A stretch of DNA of 64,000 nucleotides. It comes from Stenopsyche tienmushanensis. Lineage: Eukaryota; Arthropoda; Insecta; Trichoptera; Stenopsychidae. Positions within the stretch are counted from its first letter, which is position 1; each line of letters opens with the position of its first letter. The translations under genes were made by a program, and so were the position numbers. Positions 27,157-38,848 of this stretch are shown piece by piece. Under the pieces are notes generated by a model. The model was not told the origin of the DNA. It worked only from the letters and a program-made list of their open reading frames with translations, and ran no database searches. The stretch is taken from NCBI GenBank assembly GCA_008973525.1, contig WACJ01000219.1:62001-126000 (forward strand), in the 5' to 3' direction.

Positions 27157-27955
27157 TATGTCGAAATATTTGCAAAGTTAAAAATGATAAAAAACAAATA
27201 GGTTTTCTTAATAATTTATAATTTAAGTGTTAATAGATAACAAAATTTGTACATCTGTCATAAACAAGTCAACGCATTAGCCATAACATAATCAGTTATA
27301 TGTACATAATAACAATAATACACAAATTTTTATAGAGAGTCATTGTATGATGCATTAAAACAACTGAAGATCGACAACTGCCCGAAAGAAAACCGAGTCG
27401 TGCACATTTTGAAAATTACACTGTCATACGTTATTTCACTTTAGTTTATGAACTAAATTGCAATCACTTAAATGTCCGTACCTCCGTGCGCAGTCCATCG
27501 AGAGGGCTCGAGTCCGAAGCAACCTCAAGCATCATCAGGCTTGAGAATGGATCCTGCAGAATAATAATTGAAAATTATGCTGCTGCAAAAAAATGTAATC
27601 CTTTTTTGCACAAATATGCGGCACAGATTAGGCGAGAGAGCTTTCATCGCGAGTGTTTGAAATTGTTTCAATTCAAGTATTAATTGCATCCGAGAGTAAA
27701 TTTATATATTGTCCTTAAGCTATTTTTACTCACTGCATGTGCAGGAGGCACGGCAAACCTCAACTTGTCGAATTTTGGTCGGGAGGCGGTACGGTCGAGG
27801 TGGAAAACGTAGCAGCTCTGAAATAAAAGAGAAGACATGGAAAACGTTTGAAGCGATCTTTCGTTTAAATTGCAAATTTTCGTCTCTACAAAACTACATA
27901 AAAAAGTCGGGCTGAATATCGATATCGGAACATTATAAATTCACAACGATGCAAA
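27157..27955. other. Intergenic DNA and probable 3' UTR of 4EHP
   Basis: No coding feature is supported. A GC-richer patch near 27.74-27.82 kb falls just downstream of the minus-strand 4EHP stop and could be its 3' UTR. I see no minus-strand AATAAA in this stretch. Confidence 0.35.
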
Positions 27956-29065
27956 TTACACTAACCTTAAGCTTTTGCCATGAATTTTATATTCTAAAAC
28001 AGTCCACGGTGGAAGATTTAATATTTGTCTAATGGTGTCCTGAATGCACGCGCTCGCCGCTTGATCCGAGGCCGTCCTGTGCCAGACGGCCAACACGACC
28101 TCCTGTCAAAAACATACGTCACTGATCTTTTCGTTTCCGATGAACGTTTGCAATCTGAAAAAAGCTCGCGTGAAAGAGTTTAGTAAATTTGAGAGCTTTC
28201 TTAGATTGCATGTACAAATTTACACTCTGCAAATATAAAATGTCGGCAGAGACTCGCGCACCGGCGAAGGAGCAGACATTTTGGCACGTTCGATCGTTCC
28301 ATCTCGGACGGCGAAAAACGCAAGTTAAAATATCTCTCTCGCGTCCGATCGGCGGCGCCTTACGTGCGATCTGATATTGACGACGGCCCCGCAGATCTCC
28401 TCTCCGACGTCGAACTGCTCTCCTATCATCGCCATGCATATCTCTTCCCAGGCCCACGCTCCGAGACCTCTTCTCAGTCTGATTTCCTGCAATTCAAAAA
28501 TGCGTCCGATCACGTCGACGGAGTCTCCGCGTCCTCGGTCCGGAGCGAACGGAGGGCGGGACTGCGGCCACTGACCCATTTTCCGCCGTTGATGTTGGCG
28601 CTGTCTTCCCACATGGGTCTTATTCCGACCTTGAAGAGATGAAACGAAGTGTCCGGCGGGAGGTCGTCCGGGCGCATCAGATGACTGTAGAGGCCCCACC
28701 ACTGCTCCGCCGTGGCGCACCGCCCCACCATGGTCAGCGACTGCGGAACAGAGAGCGGACCGTCCGTCAGGGGCTCGCGGCCGGCTCCGGGCCTCCGGCG
28801 AGCCCCCCCCGCCGTACCTGTTCGTAGTTCTGCACGGCGGTGTTTCGCTCCATGGGATTCCAGTTGCGGAACCAGAGCCAGTAGGCGTACTGGAGCTTCC
28901 GCTCCTCCGGCGCCGCTTCGGGGGACGGATCTCGGTTCTCGTCGCTCTCGCTCGAGCTGTCCGTTCCGTCCTCCTTCAAGCTGCAACATTAAACGGACGC
29001 GGACGTCAATCCGAGTGCGACGAGAGGTTATGTCGGAGATCGGGAGCCGCCGCACCTCTCGGACA
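27956..29065 (-). CDS. eIF4EHP: eIF4E homologous protein 4EHP (eIF4E type 2)
   Basis: Cap-binding eIF4E relative that binds the mRNA cap without recruiting eIF4G, so it represses translation. Five exons on the minus strand: 29065-29055, 28980-28818, 28740-28576, 28486-28364, 28102-27956, giving 202 residues. The start exon is only 11 nt (MSE plus two bases), joined by phase to an acidic N-terminus. Matches to class-2 eIF4E: LQYAYWLWF, a VQNYEQ segment before the second intron, EQWWGLYSHLMRPDDL, GIRPMWEDSANINGGKW, GEQFDVGEEICGAVV, TASDQA and a C-terminal LNLPPWTVLEYKIHG. Class-2 proteins have Tyr or another aromatic residue where eIF4E-1 has Trp, in keeping with the YAYWLWF start. Shares a GC-rich divergent promoter with APC6. 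Confidence 0.9.
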
Positions 29066-29472
29066 TGGTATCCCGGTGGACGCACGTGATTGCGGCCGGC
29101 GATCGACACTGGGAGGAGGGAGAGGAGCCGCGGGAGAGACCGCGGCGGGTCGCGGCCGCGACGGCGAGGCGCGAGACGGCGAGACGGCGGAGGCGACGCG
29201 GCGAGACGACGGCGAGCGCGGACGGAGCGGAGCCGACGCGCCCGGCGACGGCGAACCGTCGCGAAGGCGGGTCGGCGACGGCGCCGCGGACGACGACCGG
29301 GACGACGACGCGGAAGACGGCGCGGACGGCGACGCGGACGACGACGACGACTCGCCCCGACGGGGCGGAGGCCGAGGGGCGCGGGCGCGACGAACGCGCG
29401 CCCCGTCGGCCGTGGCCGACTTTCGCGACGTTGGGACCGCCCGGCCCGTCTGACAGACGGAGCGGCGCGAAA
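29066..29472. promoter_or_regulatory. Divergent GC-rich promoter between 4EHP and APC6
   Basis: The 407 bp between the two start codons is extremely GC- and CpG-rich, with no TATA box. It holds a low-complexity block of GAC/GCG triplets (about 29270-29352). The head-to-head layout implies a shared bidirectional promoter, though initiation sites cannot be placed. Long frames here are by-products of GC content. Confidence 0.6.
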
Positions 29473-31669
29473 ATGGAGGCCGGCTGCGATCGACTCCGCG
29501 AGTCCACCCGGGCCCTCGTCAAGCAGTACTCCGACCTGGTGAGTCCGCGGGGGCGCCCGGCGCGACCGGCCGGCACGCGCCCGGCGCCCCCGTGACCGTC
29601 GAACCGCTCGCAGGGAATGTGGACGGCCGCGCTGTACTGGGCGGACAAGACGAACGCCCTCGGCGGCGGGCGAGTCGACGACGAGATCGTCTCCGCGGCG
29701 AACTGCATGCTGCGCAAGGGCGAGCACCGCAGGGCCGCGCACGCGATCACCTCGAGGGGCCTGCACAGGGTCCACCTGCTCGGCTACTACGTCGCCTGTC
29801 GGGCCCTGCTCGAGGCGAGGGAGTACCGGGAGGCGCTGCGGCTCCTCGACGAGGCGGACCCGGAGCGCCTCCCGCACGCCTCCGACGACCCCCCGAGACA
29901 CGTAAGTCGCGAACGCGCGCGAGCCGCCCGCGTCCCCGCGGACGCGCCGTCTCATCGCTCCCCCCGTCGTCCGCTCCGCAGAGAGTCCTCGCGGCCGTGT
30001 CCGTCGTCAGGGGCGGGGCCCTCGGGGCCACGGAGAGGAGGACGGGCGCCGGCGAGAGCTTCCTCCGGGCGCTGAGGCGCGACGTCTTCTGCTACGAGGC
30101 GCTCGACTACATAGCGAGACACCGGACGCTGGCGCCGCACCAGGGTGAGTCTCGAGGGGCGCCCCGCGCGAGCGCGCCCCCGATCCGCTAATCCGCCCGC
30201 TTCCCTCCGCAGAGGTCGAGTTCCTGGCGAGCCTGCCCTTCGAGGCGCAGTGCGACCGGGCCGAGGCGGCCGTCCTGAGGGCGCTGTACGCGAGCGAGCT
30301 CGACGGGCGCGGCGGCGAGGAGGGCGAGGCCGCGCTCCCGCCGGAGCTCGGCGACGGCGTCGCGCGGAGGCTCGCCGAGCACAGCGCGGACGCGATCGAG
30401 GCCCGCGCGAGGCGCCTCGCGAGGAGGGGCGACTTCGAGGCCTGCCTGCGCGCCCTCGGCCCCCCGGAGGGCGACGGCGAGAGGGCCGCCGAGCTGAGGA
30501 CGGCCTGCCTCGCCGAGCTGAGGAGGGCCCCGGCGCTCTTCTCGCTGGCGCACCGCCTCGTCGACGAGAACCCGCAGTCGGCGACGTCGTGGTTCGCCGT
30601 CGGCTGCTACTACTACGTGACGGGTGAGGCGAGGGGCGAGAGCGGGCGCGCCCCCGCTCGGCCCCCGCGCTGACACCCCCCCCCCCCCTTCGCCTTTCAG
30701 GAAAGAGCGAGTTCGCGAGGCGCTACCTGTCCAAGGCGACGACGCTCGACCGGGGGATGGGCGCCGCGTGGCTCGCCTACGGCCACTCGTTCGCGGCGGA
30801 CAACGAGCACGACCAGGCGATGGCCGCCTACTTCAAGGCGAGCCAGCTCATGAGCGGCTGCCACCTGCCGCTGCTCTACGTCGGCCTCGAGTGCGGCCTC
30901 ACCAACAACCCGATCATGGCGGACAAGTTCTTCCGCCAGGCGCTCCTGCTCGCCCCGGACGACGCGCACGTCACGCACGAGATGGGGGCGATAGCGTTCC
31001 AGAACCAGCAGTACGAGGAGGCCGAGAGGCTCTGGAGGGCGGCCCTCGAGCGCGTCGACTCCGGTGAGCGGGCGGACGGCGGCCCGGGGCCGGGGCCCGG
31101 CCCGGGGGCGCCGGCGACGCTCACCGGCCTCTCTCCCGTTGCAGCCTCGAACGGGAGGACGGTCGACGAGAGATGGCAGCCGCTCCTGAACAACCTGGGG
31201 CACGCCTGCCGCAAGAACGGCAAGTACGCGGAGGCGATATCCTTCCACGAGCGGGCGCTGACGGCGGCGCCCGGCTGCGGGGCCACCTACGCCGCGCTCG
31301 GCCTCTGCCTCGCGCTCGTCGGCCGCACGGAGAGGGCCATGGACGCCTTCCACGCCTCGCTGTCGAAGAGGCCCGACGACACGATCGCGACGACCATGCT
31401 GACGTACCTCGTGGACCAGCTCGCCGAGCAGGCCGTGTCCGGTGAGCACGGCTCCCCCGCCGCCGACCGGAGCGCCCCGCTCGGCTCGCGTCTCTGACCG
31501 TTCCCTCCTTTCAGACGAAGACGTCCCGGAGTTCCCGTTCCCGAAGGGCGCCGCCGTCGCCGCCGCCGCCGCCGCGACTCCGGAGCGAGCCGAGGAGAGG
31601 CCGAGGGACGGCGAGGGCGGCCGCGACGCCACCTGCGTCTCCGACATGAGCATGAGCTTCGACGAGTGA
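29473..31669 (+). CDS. CDC16: Anaphase-promoting complex subunit 6 (CDC16)
   Basis: TPR scaffold subunit of the APC/C ubiquitin ligase, which drives mitotic exit by ubiquitinating cyclins and securin. Seven exons: 29473-29538, 29614-29901, 29982-30144, 30213-30623, 30701-31063, 31145-31441, 31515-31669, giving 580 residues (human 620). Diagnostic stretches include ALYWADK near the N-terminus, VSWFAVGCYYY-like NPQSATSWFAVGCYYY, AWLAYGHSFAADNEHDQAMA, GCHLPLLYVGLECGLTNN, HEMGAIAFQNQQYEEAE and PLLNNLGHACRKNGKYAEA, all in order as in CDC16. The C-terminus MSMSFDE resembles the MSMSDHST end of the human protein. Introns are 70-90 bp and codons end almost only in G or C. Phases close without a gap. 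Confidence 0.93.
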
Positions 31670-31687
31670 GGCGCGCTTCTCGATAAT

Positions 31688-31693
31688 AATAAA
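31688..31693 (+). terminator. Poly(A) signal of APC6
   Basis: AATAAA 19 bp after the APC6 stop; implies a very short 3' UTR. Confidence 0.6.
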
Positions 31694-31971
31694 AAAAACA
31701 AACAGCACGCACGGCTTTCATTTCGCCCGTCTCCCCTCGGTCCGTTCCTCGAAACGCAGTCCGGTCGCACAACGCATGTGCGCCCGCCGAAGAGATCGAT
31801 GAGGCCCCGCGGGGAAATTCGAAGACTTCGCAGAGCAATTTGCGCGATTTTTTTCGGTATGATCTCATAAGAGGGCGATAAACCGCCGCGCTTGCCAAAC
31901 GAGCTGCACATGCACGCGGAGAGGAGGAAAGGGGCACACATCAAAACGAGCGGACATTCTGTAATGCAGTT

Positions 31972-31977
31972 TTTATT
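31972..31977 (-). terminator. Poly(A) signal of orb
   Basis: TTTATT on + (AATAAA on the minus strand), about 160 bp beyond the orb stop. APC6 and orb are tail-to-tail with under 300 bp between these two signals. Confidence 0.6.
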
Positions 31978-32133
31978 TGAAACACGTTTAACAAAAGTCT
32001 AACATGACGACCCGACGGGGCGGGCGATTCGAGAAACAACAACAAAAGATCGAAAGCTGCGGAGAGTCCCGCCGCTCCGGAGTCGGACGGCGCCCCTCAC
32101 GGGCGCGACGGCGGTCGTCCGGCGCGAGGGGGG

Positions 32134-33826
32134 CTAGCGGGCGTCGCCCCCGAGGCCGCGCGCGGAGGCGAAGTCGCCCCGCGCGGGGGCCGAGTCCCGA
32201 CGGGGCGGCGGGCACTTGGACCTCGTGAGCGGCCGGTGGCAGTCCCTCGCGTGCCGCCACTGCCAGCACGACCGGCAGAAGTACTCGAAGCAGGACGGCG
32301 TGCGGCAGAAGTAGGGGCCCTGCTGCACGTTGCACACGGAGCAGATCGAGTCCTCGAGGTACGGGTCGACCTGGATCTGAGAGCGGAGCCCGGGTCAGCG
32401 GCGCCGGGACGGGGGGAGCGCGCCCGTCCCGGCGGGGCCTCACCTTCTTGCGGAACTTCTCCGTCTTGACGTCGACGAAGGCCGCGCCGACGGCGCGCGC
32501 GTACGAGTGCGGGTTGTCGAAGGTGACCCTGCCGGAGCCGATGGGGTACTTGTGCCGGTCGGTGTCGATGCCTGAAAAGCGGAAGCCGCCGGTGAGGCCC
32601 GTCCGGCGCGACGCCGCCGCCGGACGGGGGCGACTCACCCGCGAACACGACGCCGCCGAACAGGTCGTCCATTATCCTCGCGAGCCCCTCCGCGGTGAGC
32701 ATCCCGTGGAGGGCGCCGACGAACACGGTCCTCGACGGGTCCAGCTTGACGGACGCGTCCTTGACGAAGTTCGAGTCGCGCAGGTCCCAGGGGATGATCT
32801 GGACCTCGAATCGGAGGGGGAGAGCCGCCGGTGAGCGCGGTCCGAGCGGGCGCCGGCGCCCCGCCCCGGAGCGGCCTCCTACCTGTTTGGAGCGCATCTT
32901 CCTCGTGGAGACGGTGAAGTACCAGTCGCCTGCGCCGTCGCAGGTGGACGCGGCCAGCAGGCAGCGCACCTGCCTCTCCGTCTGGAACACCGCGTACACG
33001 AACCCCTTCGGCTGCGGCGAGTCGCTCTCCCTGCCGGGCCAGTCGACCCTGGAAGCGGTCCGCGGCGGTCAGGCGGGCGGCTCGCCCGGGGGGCGGCGGC
33101 CTCCCCGCGGGTTCCGCCCCGCGCTCACCTGATCGGCCCGAATCGTCTGAACGTGTGCACGAGCGTCTTCTCGTCCACGTCCCACGGCAGGCCGCCGAGG
33201 AAGATCTTCGGCGAGAAGCCGCCCGTCGGGAAGCGCGGGCGGAACGGCAGCGAGCCCCGCCAGGCGAAGGCGCCGGCGCGCGGGCCCGCCTCGGCGCAGT
33301 CCCGGGCGGGCGCGGCGCGCCCCCGGCGGCGCTCCCTCGGCGAGATCGAGAGCAGCCTCTCGAAGTCCGTCGCCATCGGGTCGGCGGCGGGCGCGTCCGG
33401 GTTCGAGCGCGCGGACGCCGACGAGTCCGGGCTGTCGAGGCTCCCGCCGCGGCCCGCCGGCCCGCCGAACTGGGGGATCCGCCCGCCCTCGGGGCCGTCG
33501 GGAAACTCGTCCTGAAATCGAACGGAGCGGAGAGCGAGGGGCGGACCGGCGGGCCTCCCCGCGCCCGGCGGGGGGCCCGCCGGCTCTCCTCGGCCGCTCT
33601 CCCTCCTCGTCTCCGTCGCGACCGGGAAGGCCGGCCGGGGGCGAGGGCTCACCAGCATGGGGACCCTTCCGATCGGGATGCGGAAGCTCCTCGGCGCGTC
33701 GAAGCGAAACGGGTCCGGCTCCGGCGAGCCGATCGCGAGCCCCTCCGGCAGCCCGAAGAGCGAGTTGATGGACCTCCGCTGCAGGATCTCCATCGCCGGG
33801 ACGTCGTCCGCGGAGAGGTATCCCTC
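32134..33826 (-). CDS. orb: CPEB1-type cytoplasmic polyadenylation element-binding protein (Orb), 5' end open
   Basis: RNA-binding regulator of poly(A) tail length and translation in germ line and neurons. Minus-strand exons 33826-33653, 33511-33129, 33048-32883, 32804-32639, 32571-32444, 32376-32134 give 419 residues in consistent phase. RRM1 starts at [13 protein letters not shown] (about residue 160). RRM2 holds [20 protein letters not shown] and [13 protein letters not shown]-terminal ZZ-type zinc finger follows ([23 protein letters not shown]). [14 protein letters not shown] and [11 protein letters not shown] mark the CPEB1/Orb branch rather than Orb2. The low-complexity N-terminus lacks a certain start: exon 33826-33653 opens in phase 0 after an acceptor. 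A short exon MPVLHQ (34218-34201, weak donor) could join in frame, or further 5' exons exist. Confidence 0.88.
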
Positions 33827-34810
33827 CTGAAAGCGGAAAGCGCGCGCTCCGGAAGTCGGCCCGGAAACCGGCCGCGCGTCGACGCTTCCGGCCTCGGGGG
33901 TCGGCGCGCGACTTCCGGGAGACCGATCTTCGGGTTCGCGTTGCAACAATAAGGCGGCGCGGAAAATTCGAAAGTCGGCGGAGCGCGCGAGATTCGAAGC
34001 GTCGCAGACTCGGCAGCGGGAAGACCGCGACTATCGATTCCTCGCCCGGAGTCGCTCCGCTCTCGGGACTCCCGGTCGCGACGGGGGAGGCGCCCCGCCG
34101 GCCCGGCGCGTCGGCGATTTTCTTTTTTTTTTTTTTTCGAAAAAAATCGGAAGAGCGCCCTCTCGAGCCGCGCTCGAGGGGAGCGGGGACGAGGTCGGGA
34201 CCTGGTGCAGGACCGGCATGGCGAAGTCCGAGACTCGGGGGTGCGGAGGAGCGCTGGAAACCGACGACCTCCCCCGGCGCCGTTCGAGCGCCGACTGCCC
34301 GCTGGCGTCGTGGCCCTCGACGCTTTCCCGCTTTCCGTCCGCCGTCGGCGGCGTCGCGACCCCGCGGATTTTGGCCGCGGGCCGCGACGCCTCCGACGCG
34401 AGCCTCCCCTCCCCTCCCGCGGCTCTCCGGCGGACCTCCGAGCGAGAGGAAAATCAAAAAACATTTCTTTTCCACGCTAGACGCGATTTCGTGCGTCTTT
34501 TTCCAACTCAAAAGTCGGTTTTCGACGCTGCCGAAACCCGACAAAATATAAGTTGCGTATTTTAAAATAATATCATTTCGATCGGAAAACTTGCAACCTC
34601 GAGTGTAAAAAGTTTGCAAATAAATTCAAACGTTTGCTGAGACTTTTTACGATTCTCAAATAAAAATGATTCGAAAGGGCGTCGAATCGCACAGACGCGG
34701 TCGGTCTGCATTGGAAGTTTCGCATCCGCACGAGGCGTTCGTCTCTCTCGGTCTTTCGGGGATGGGGAAGGGAGAAAATTTCAAACAAAATTGGTATGTT
34801 AAAAAATAAG

Positions 34811-34816
34811 TTTATT
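34811..34816 (-). terminator. Poly(A) signal abutting the SMG8 stop codon
   Basis: On the minus strand the stop TGA (34820-34818) is followed after one base by AATAAA, so the signal lies almost on the stop codon. No other AATAAA was seen close by. Confidence 0.55.
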
Positions 34817-34817
34817 T

Positions 34818-37800
34818 TCAGTGAGTGACGCGGACGATGCCCTGCAGGAGACTCCCTCTGGCGGAGGGCTGGAGGGGGGCGCTCGGTCGCGGCAGCGGGC
34901 CCCTCTCCGTCGCGTACACGTACGGCAGTCGGAGCACCCAGTAGGCCGCCGGCGTCAGCGTCGGGGGTCGCTCTCCGCCGGGCACGAACGCGGGGCCCCC
35001 GGCCGTCGGCTGGACCTGCGCGAGGAATTCGATCGTCAGTCAGTCCGTCGACGTTCGCGCCTCTCCGGCGACGAACGGACAGAATTTCTCACCTTCGGAT
35101 GGAGGGTGATGTTCACGGGCGCCTTCGGAGAGACGATGTGGACTCTCATCAGCTGCGCGACCATCTGTTTGCTTCCCCTGAAACGGTCGACACTGATCAG
35201 ACACCGGAAAGCACGATGCAGTATTATCATGATTTTTTAAATTTCAATCGACCGCTACGGACGCAGCAGCGTCGCGACGGAGATCGCAGACTGATCACTT
35301 TCGTAGCGCAAATTATAAATTTCAAGCATTCTGATTGTACCTCCGAGTCTCGGGCGGTCTTCCGCAATTGTGCGCGTTTTAATAAATTCTACAAAAAATT
35401 ACCGGCAAGGACAATGATAATAGAGGGGCATGTCGCTACTCGCGAGTTTGGCCCCGGCGTCCTTTTTGAACACGTTTCCAGTGACTATTTCATCGACATA
35501 CGACATCATAAATCTGTAATTTAAAAAATACTATTACAACATTTGCAGTAAAATATATACTATTTGACGACAATAAATGTCTCGAGCGAAATACCTGTGT
35601 CCCCGCGGACATTCGTATTCCATTCCCAGAAATATTTTCACAGTCATCAGAGAAGCGAAAGGCTTTCCTCGCATTCCTCCTCGCTGCGAGCCGGCGTTCC
35701 TCCACGACTGATGATCCAGCCTGCTGAATTATCGCATAGAACCGAGCGGTGAAAAAAAAAACGAAGAGCGAAATCTCCTCCGGAGACATTTTTCGACGAT
35801 GCGTTACCTCACCGGGCAGTCCCAAGGCACGAGAAAGTTCAGATGCGCCAAAAATCCAGGATGCAAATGTTCCGGCAGTCCGATGTTGTGCGAATAGAGA
35901 GACGAAAATCCGAGACAGACCAACGACCAACTGGAAAATGTCGGCAACAGCCCTGTGACGGTTGACAAATATTAAGCTGTAAGTTAATTTCATATGAGGT
36001 GTTACGCTAAGAATGTTCACTAAGTTCGATTACCCGGCGGGCTCTCCGTGTGCAGCATGCCGGGTAAATATTCGGTAGTGGACGGTTGACGGACGAGACC
36101 TTTGTCTGAAACGAGTTATCTTTTTAATTGGCACGGTCAATTATCATAAACTCAATTTAGCCAATTCACGTATACTCGAGCCTGCCTTTGAACTGAGCGT
36201 CGCTCAACGCCAGCAGAGTGAAGCGTTCTCCCGAGCTGAGTTCGTTGTTGGGCGATCTCTCGACGTTCGCGTCGGAAAAGGCGACATTCGAAAGCGGCTC
36301 TTCCTGCGACGACTGCGATAATTCTGTAGGAGAATTTCCGTCGCTGTTCGGAGTGGTGACGGGAACCGCGGGACCCGATTTTACAGATGCTGCTCTGAAG
36401 TATAAAACAATTTGAAATTTTATATTTATTTAATAATAGAATTGTCGAATTTGATCTTATATATATATGTATATATTTCCATTGTGAAAAATAGGAAAGC
36501 ACACCTGAAGTCGTTGATGGAAGGTTGAAAAACTGGAAAATTAATCGTTTCCGATGTAGTACCGCATTGACACTCTTTGCCCAGATTAGCATAGAATTCA
36601 AAATTTGCAATGCGAACAGTATAAGGATCATCCCGAGAACCCTTCATCCGTCCGCAGTTGCAAGCTGCGATGTATCGAACGCCGCTCGAATGCAACTCTT
36701 CGCTTTCAGATCTGAAAAAGAAACATCGTCGATCATAATCGAGATTCCATATAATCTTTTAAATGCATCGAAATTAATATTTGAAATATTTTACCCGTGT
36801 TTCGGTTTGATACAGGGATTGCCCGTGAGGCTCGGCTTTTCGCACAGTCTCCTATTTTCCCAAATCTGATTACAGTTTTCTTCCAGTTGTCCTCTGTACC
36901 AATCCGCCAACGGCCCTCTGGCGACCGAGCTGAAGACGCTGATGGCGACCGCTACCTGTTATTATTTTTACACAAATTTAATGTAGCAAAACGCTCAAAT
37001 TTGATGCATTTTCATGACGAAAATGAAAAAAATTGAGTCTTTTTTTTCAAATTCAGGGTTTCTCTAGTTACAATATATGCAAATAGTAAGTAGTGAAAAA
37101 ATATAAATGGGATGTTTCATTACAGATAGGGAACGGCTAGTTTTGTAGAGAGTACTCGTTGCATAAAAATAAATATTGTAAAAAAGTCTTGTATTCCGGC
37201 TGGCCCAGCATTTATGATATAGTATCATTCTGGCTATTTTTAAAATTCAGAATTGTCCAATATTGATGAAATTATATATTTGATGGTATCAGGCAAAGAA
37301 TTTCCAACAGGCCTCTTTGAAAAAAAAAACAATCACAAACCCTCTGTTGATGATGTTGAGTGGAATAGTGCGACGGTAGATTTTCAGTGTACGCCGCCTG
37401 AGCCAGCGGGAGTACTTTTGCGCATCGACCTTGTGAAAATCGAGTGTCCACCGAGAGCGCGTCCCAGAGGGGAGCGAGGACGTTCTCGGTCTTCGAAGCG
37501 AAGAAGAAGTCGGTCAGAGCCTTGGCGACTCCGCTCCACGTCGCGGCGCTCGGGACCTGAAAAGTTTTCGATCGAGGATGAGCCGTCCGCCTCGGAACGC
37601 GTCCGCGTCGAGAGGGGAGCGCTCACTTCGAACGGAGAGAACGCGGCGAACTTTCCGACGTTGTCGTCGAAGCCGCTCGCGAAGGCCGAGTCGAGGTGCG
37701 TCTGCACGAACTGCCCGAGGGTGTTCCTCCCGGTCTCTCCGCGGTGCCACTCGGGAGCGTCGCGCGGCGACTCGCAGGCGGCGACGAGCGACCTCACCAT

Positions 37801-38848
37801 GGAGCCGAGGTCCCCGCCGGGCGAGCCGTCGCCGCAGTTGACGTACACGAACTCCTCGTTCTTCGGGATGGCCATCAGGGACTTGGCGCTGAAACGGACG
37901 GCGTCGAGTCGAAACGAAACCTCCCCGGGCGCCGGGCGGCTCCCGGAGGGGTCTCGGCTCACCTGATGTTGGTGATTATTCTCGTCTTCCTGAGGACGTT
38001 GTAGATCTGATCTTCCAGATTGTGCTCGAAGACCTTCGTCCGAGACGTCTCGGCGTCGCGCAGCTGTCTCGGGCACGAGTCGAAGTAGAACAGGACCCTC
38101 GGACAGCAGGGCCTGCCCCGGCCGGCCCAGTCGGGGCCGACGAGGGGCCGGATCAGCTCGGCGATCCTCGGCCGGATCTCCGCTCTGACATTTGACGGCA
38201 CGTTAGTGGACGCCGCGGAGACGGGACGGCGCGAGTCTCGCTCGAAAACGGTACCTCAGGGCGTCGACGGACTTGAAGAGGTTAATGTACGACAGGTCGA
38301 AGACGGCCGTCGGGGAGGAGAGTATTATCAGATGGCAGAGATGAAAGATCAGCGAGAGGTCCTCGGCCACCTCGGAGGCCATGTCCCCGGCGGCGACGAG
38401 GAAGTCTCCCGCCCTCCTGGCCGCCCTGACCCCCTCGGATCCCTCGCGTCTCCCGTCGTCCCTCTCGCCGAGGCCGTCGACGAAGTCGATCAGGTTCGTC
38501 GTGTCGAACCAGCTCGACAGGTGCAGGTAGAGGACCTTCCGAGACTCGCTCCACGAACATTGTATCTCGCACTGCAAAGACGAAAGGAGCCGACGGTCAG
38601 TCGGGGGGCGACGCGGGCTCGGGGGAAGCTCGCGTCGCGGCGGAGACCTTTTTGCTGTCGAATTCGCAGTTCAACGGTTTGGCCTTGATCCTCCGGTTGT
38701 AGGGTGACTTTCCGACGATGCCGACGACGATGATCCTGTCGCTGTCGGAAAAGTCGGGAATTTCCGTGAGCGGAAAGGTCCGCATTTCTGACCGGCTGTC
38801 ACTTTCGAGACGTCTCGTTTCGGTCCGAGCGCGCATTTCGACGGCCAT
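34818..38848 (-). CDS. SMG8: SMG8, subunit of the SMG1 kinase complex in nonsense-mediated decay
   Basis: Regulator that with SMG9 holds SMG1 kinase in check during nonsense-mediated mRNA decay. Minus-strand exons: 38848-38648, 38571-38255, 38184-37963, 37888-37627, 37556-37341, 36955-36795, 36711-36505, 36394-36186, 36105-36034, 35952-35808, 35720-35595, 35513-35403, 35177-35093, 35015-34818; 843 residues (human 991). Landmarks in order: [141 protein letters not shown]. Two oddities: the intron after 36186 needs a GC donor to keep frame, and exon 35720 has a CAGCAG tandem acceptor. Confidence 0.92.

Noticed and set aside
28510..29955. 481-codon minus-strand open frame across 4EHP and APC6
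   Set aside because: It runs antisense or out of frame through recognised exons and the GC-rich promoter, with Arg/Pro/Ala-rich content typical of chance frames in CpG-rich DNA.
30697..31944. 415-codon minus-strand open frame antisense to APC6
   Set aside because: Mirror of G/C-ending codons of APC6; no domain recognised.
32134..33826. Orb2/CPEB2-4 as identity of the CPEB gene
   Set aside because: [17 protein letters not shown] and [11 protein letters not shown] are of the CPEB1/Orb branch.
33069..34619. 516-codon minus-strand open frame over the orb 5' region
   Set aside because: It mixes coding and intron sequence in a different frame from the orb exons; only the spliced frame carries RRM motifs.
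37341..37430. Splice donor at 37429 inside SMG8 exon 5
   Set aside because: A GT is present, but reading on gives [19 protein letters not shown], which matches SMG8, and the exon then ends at 37341 in phase 0.
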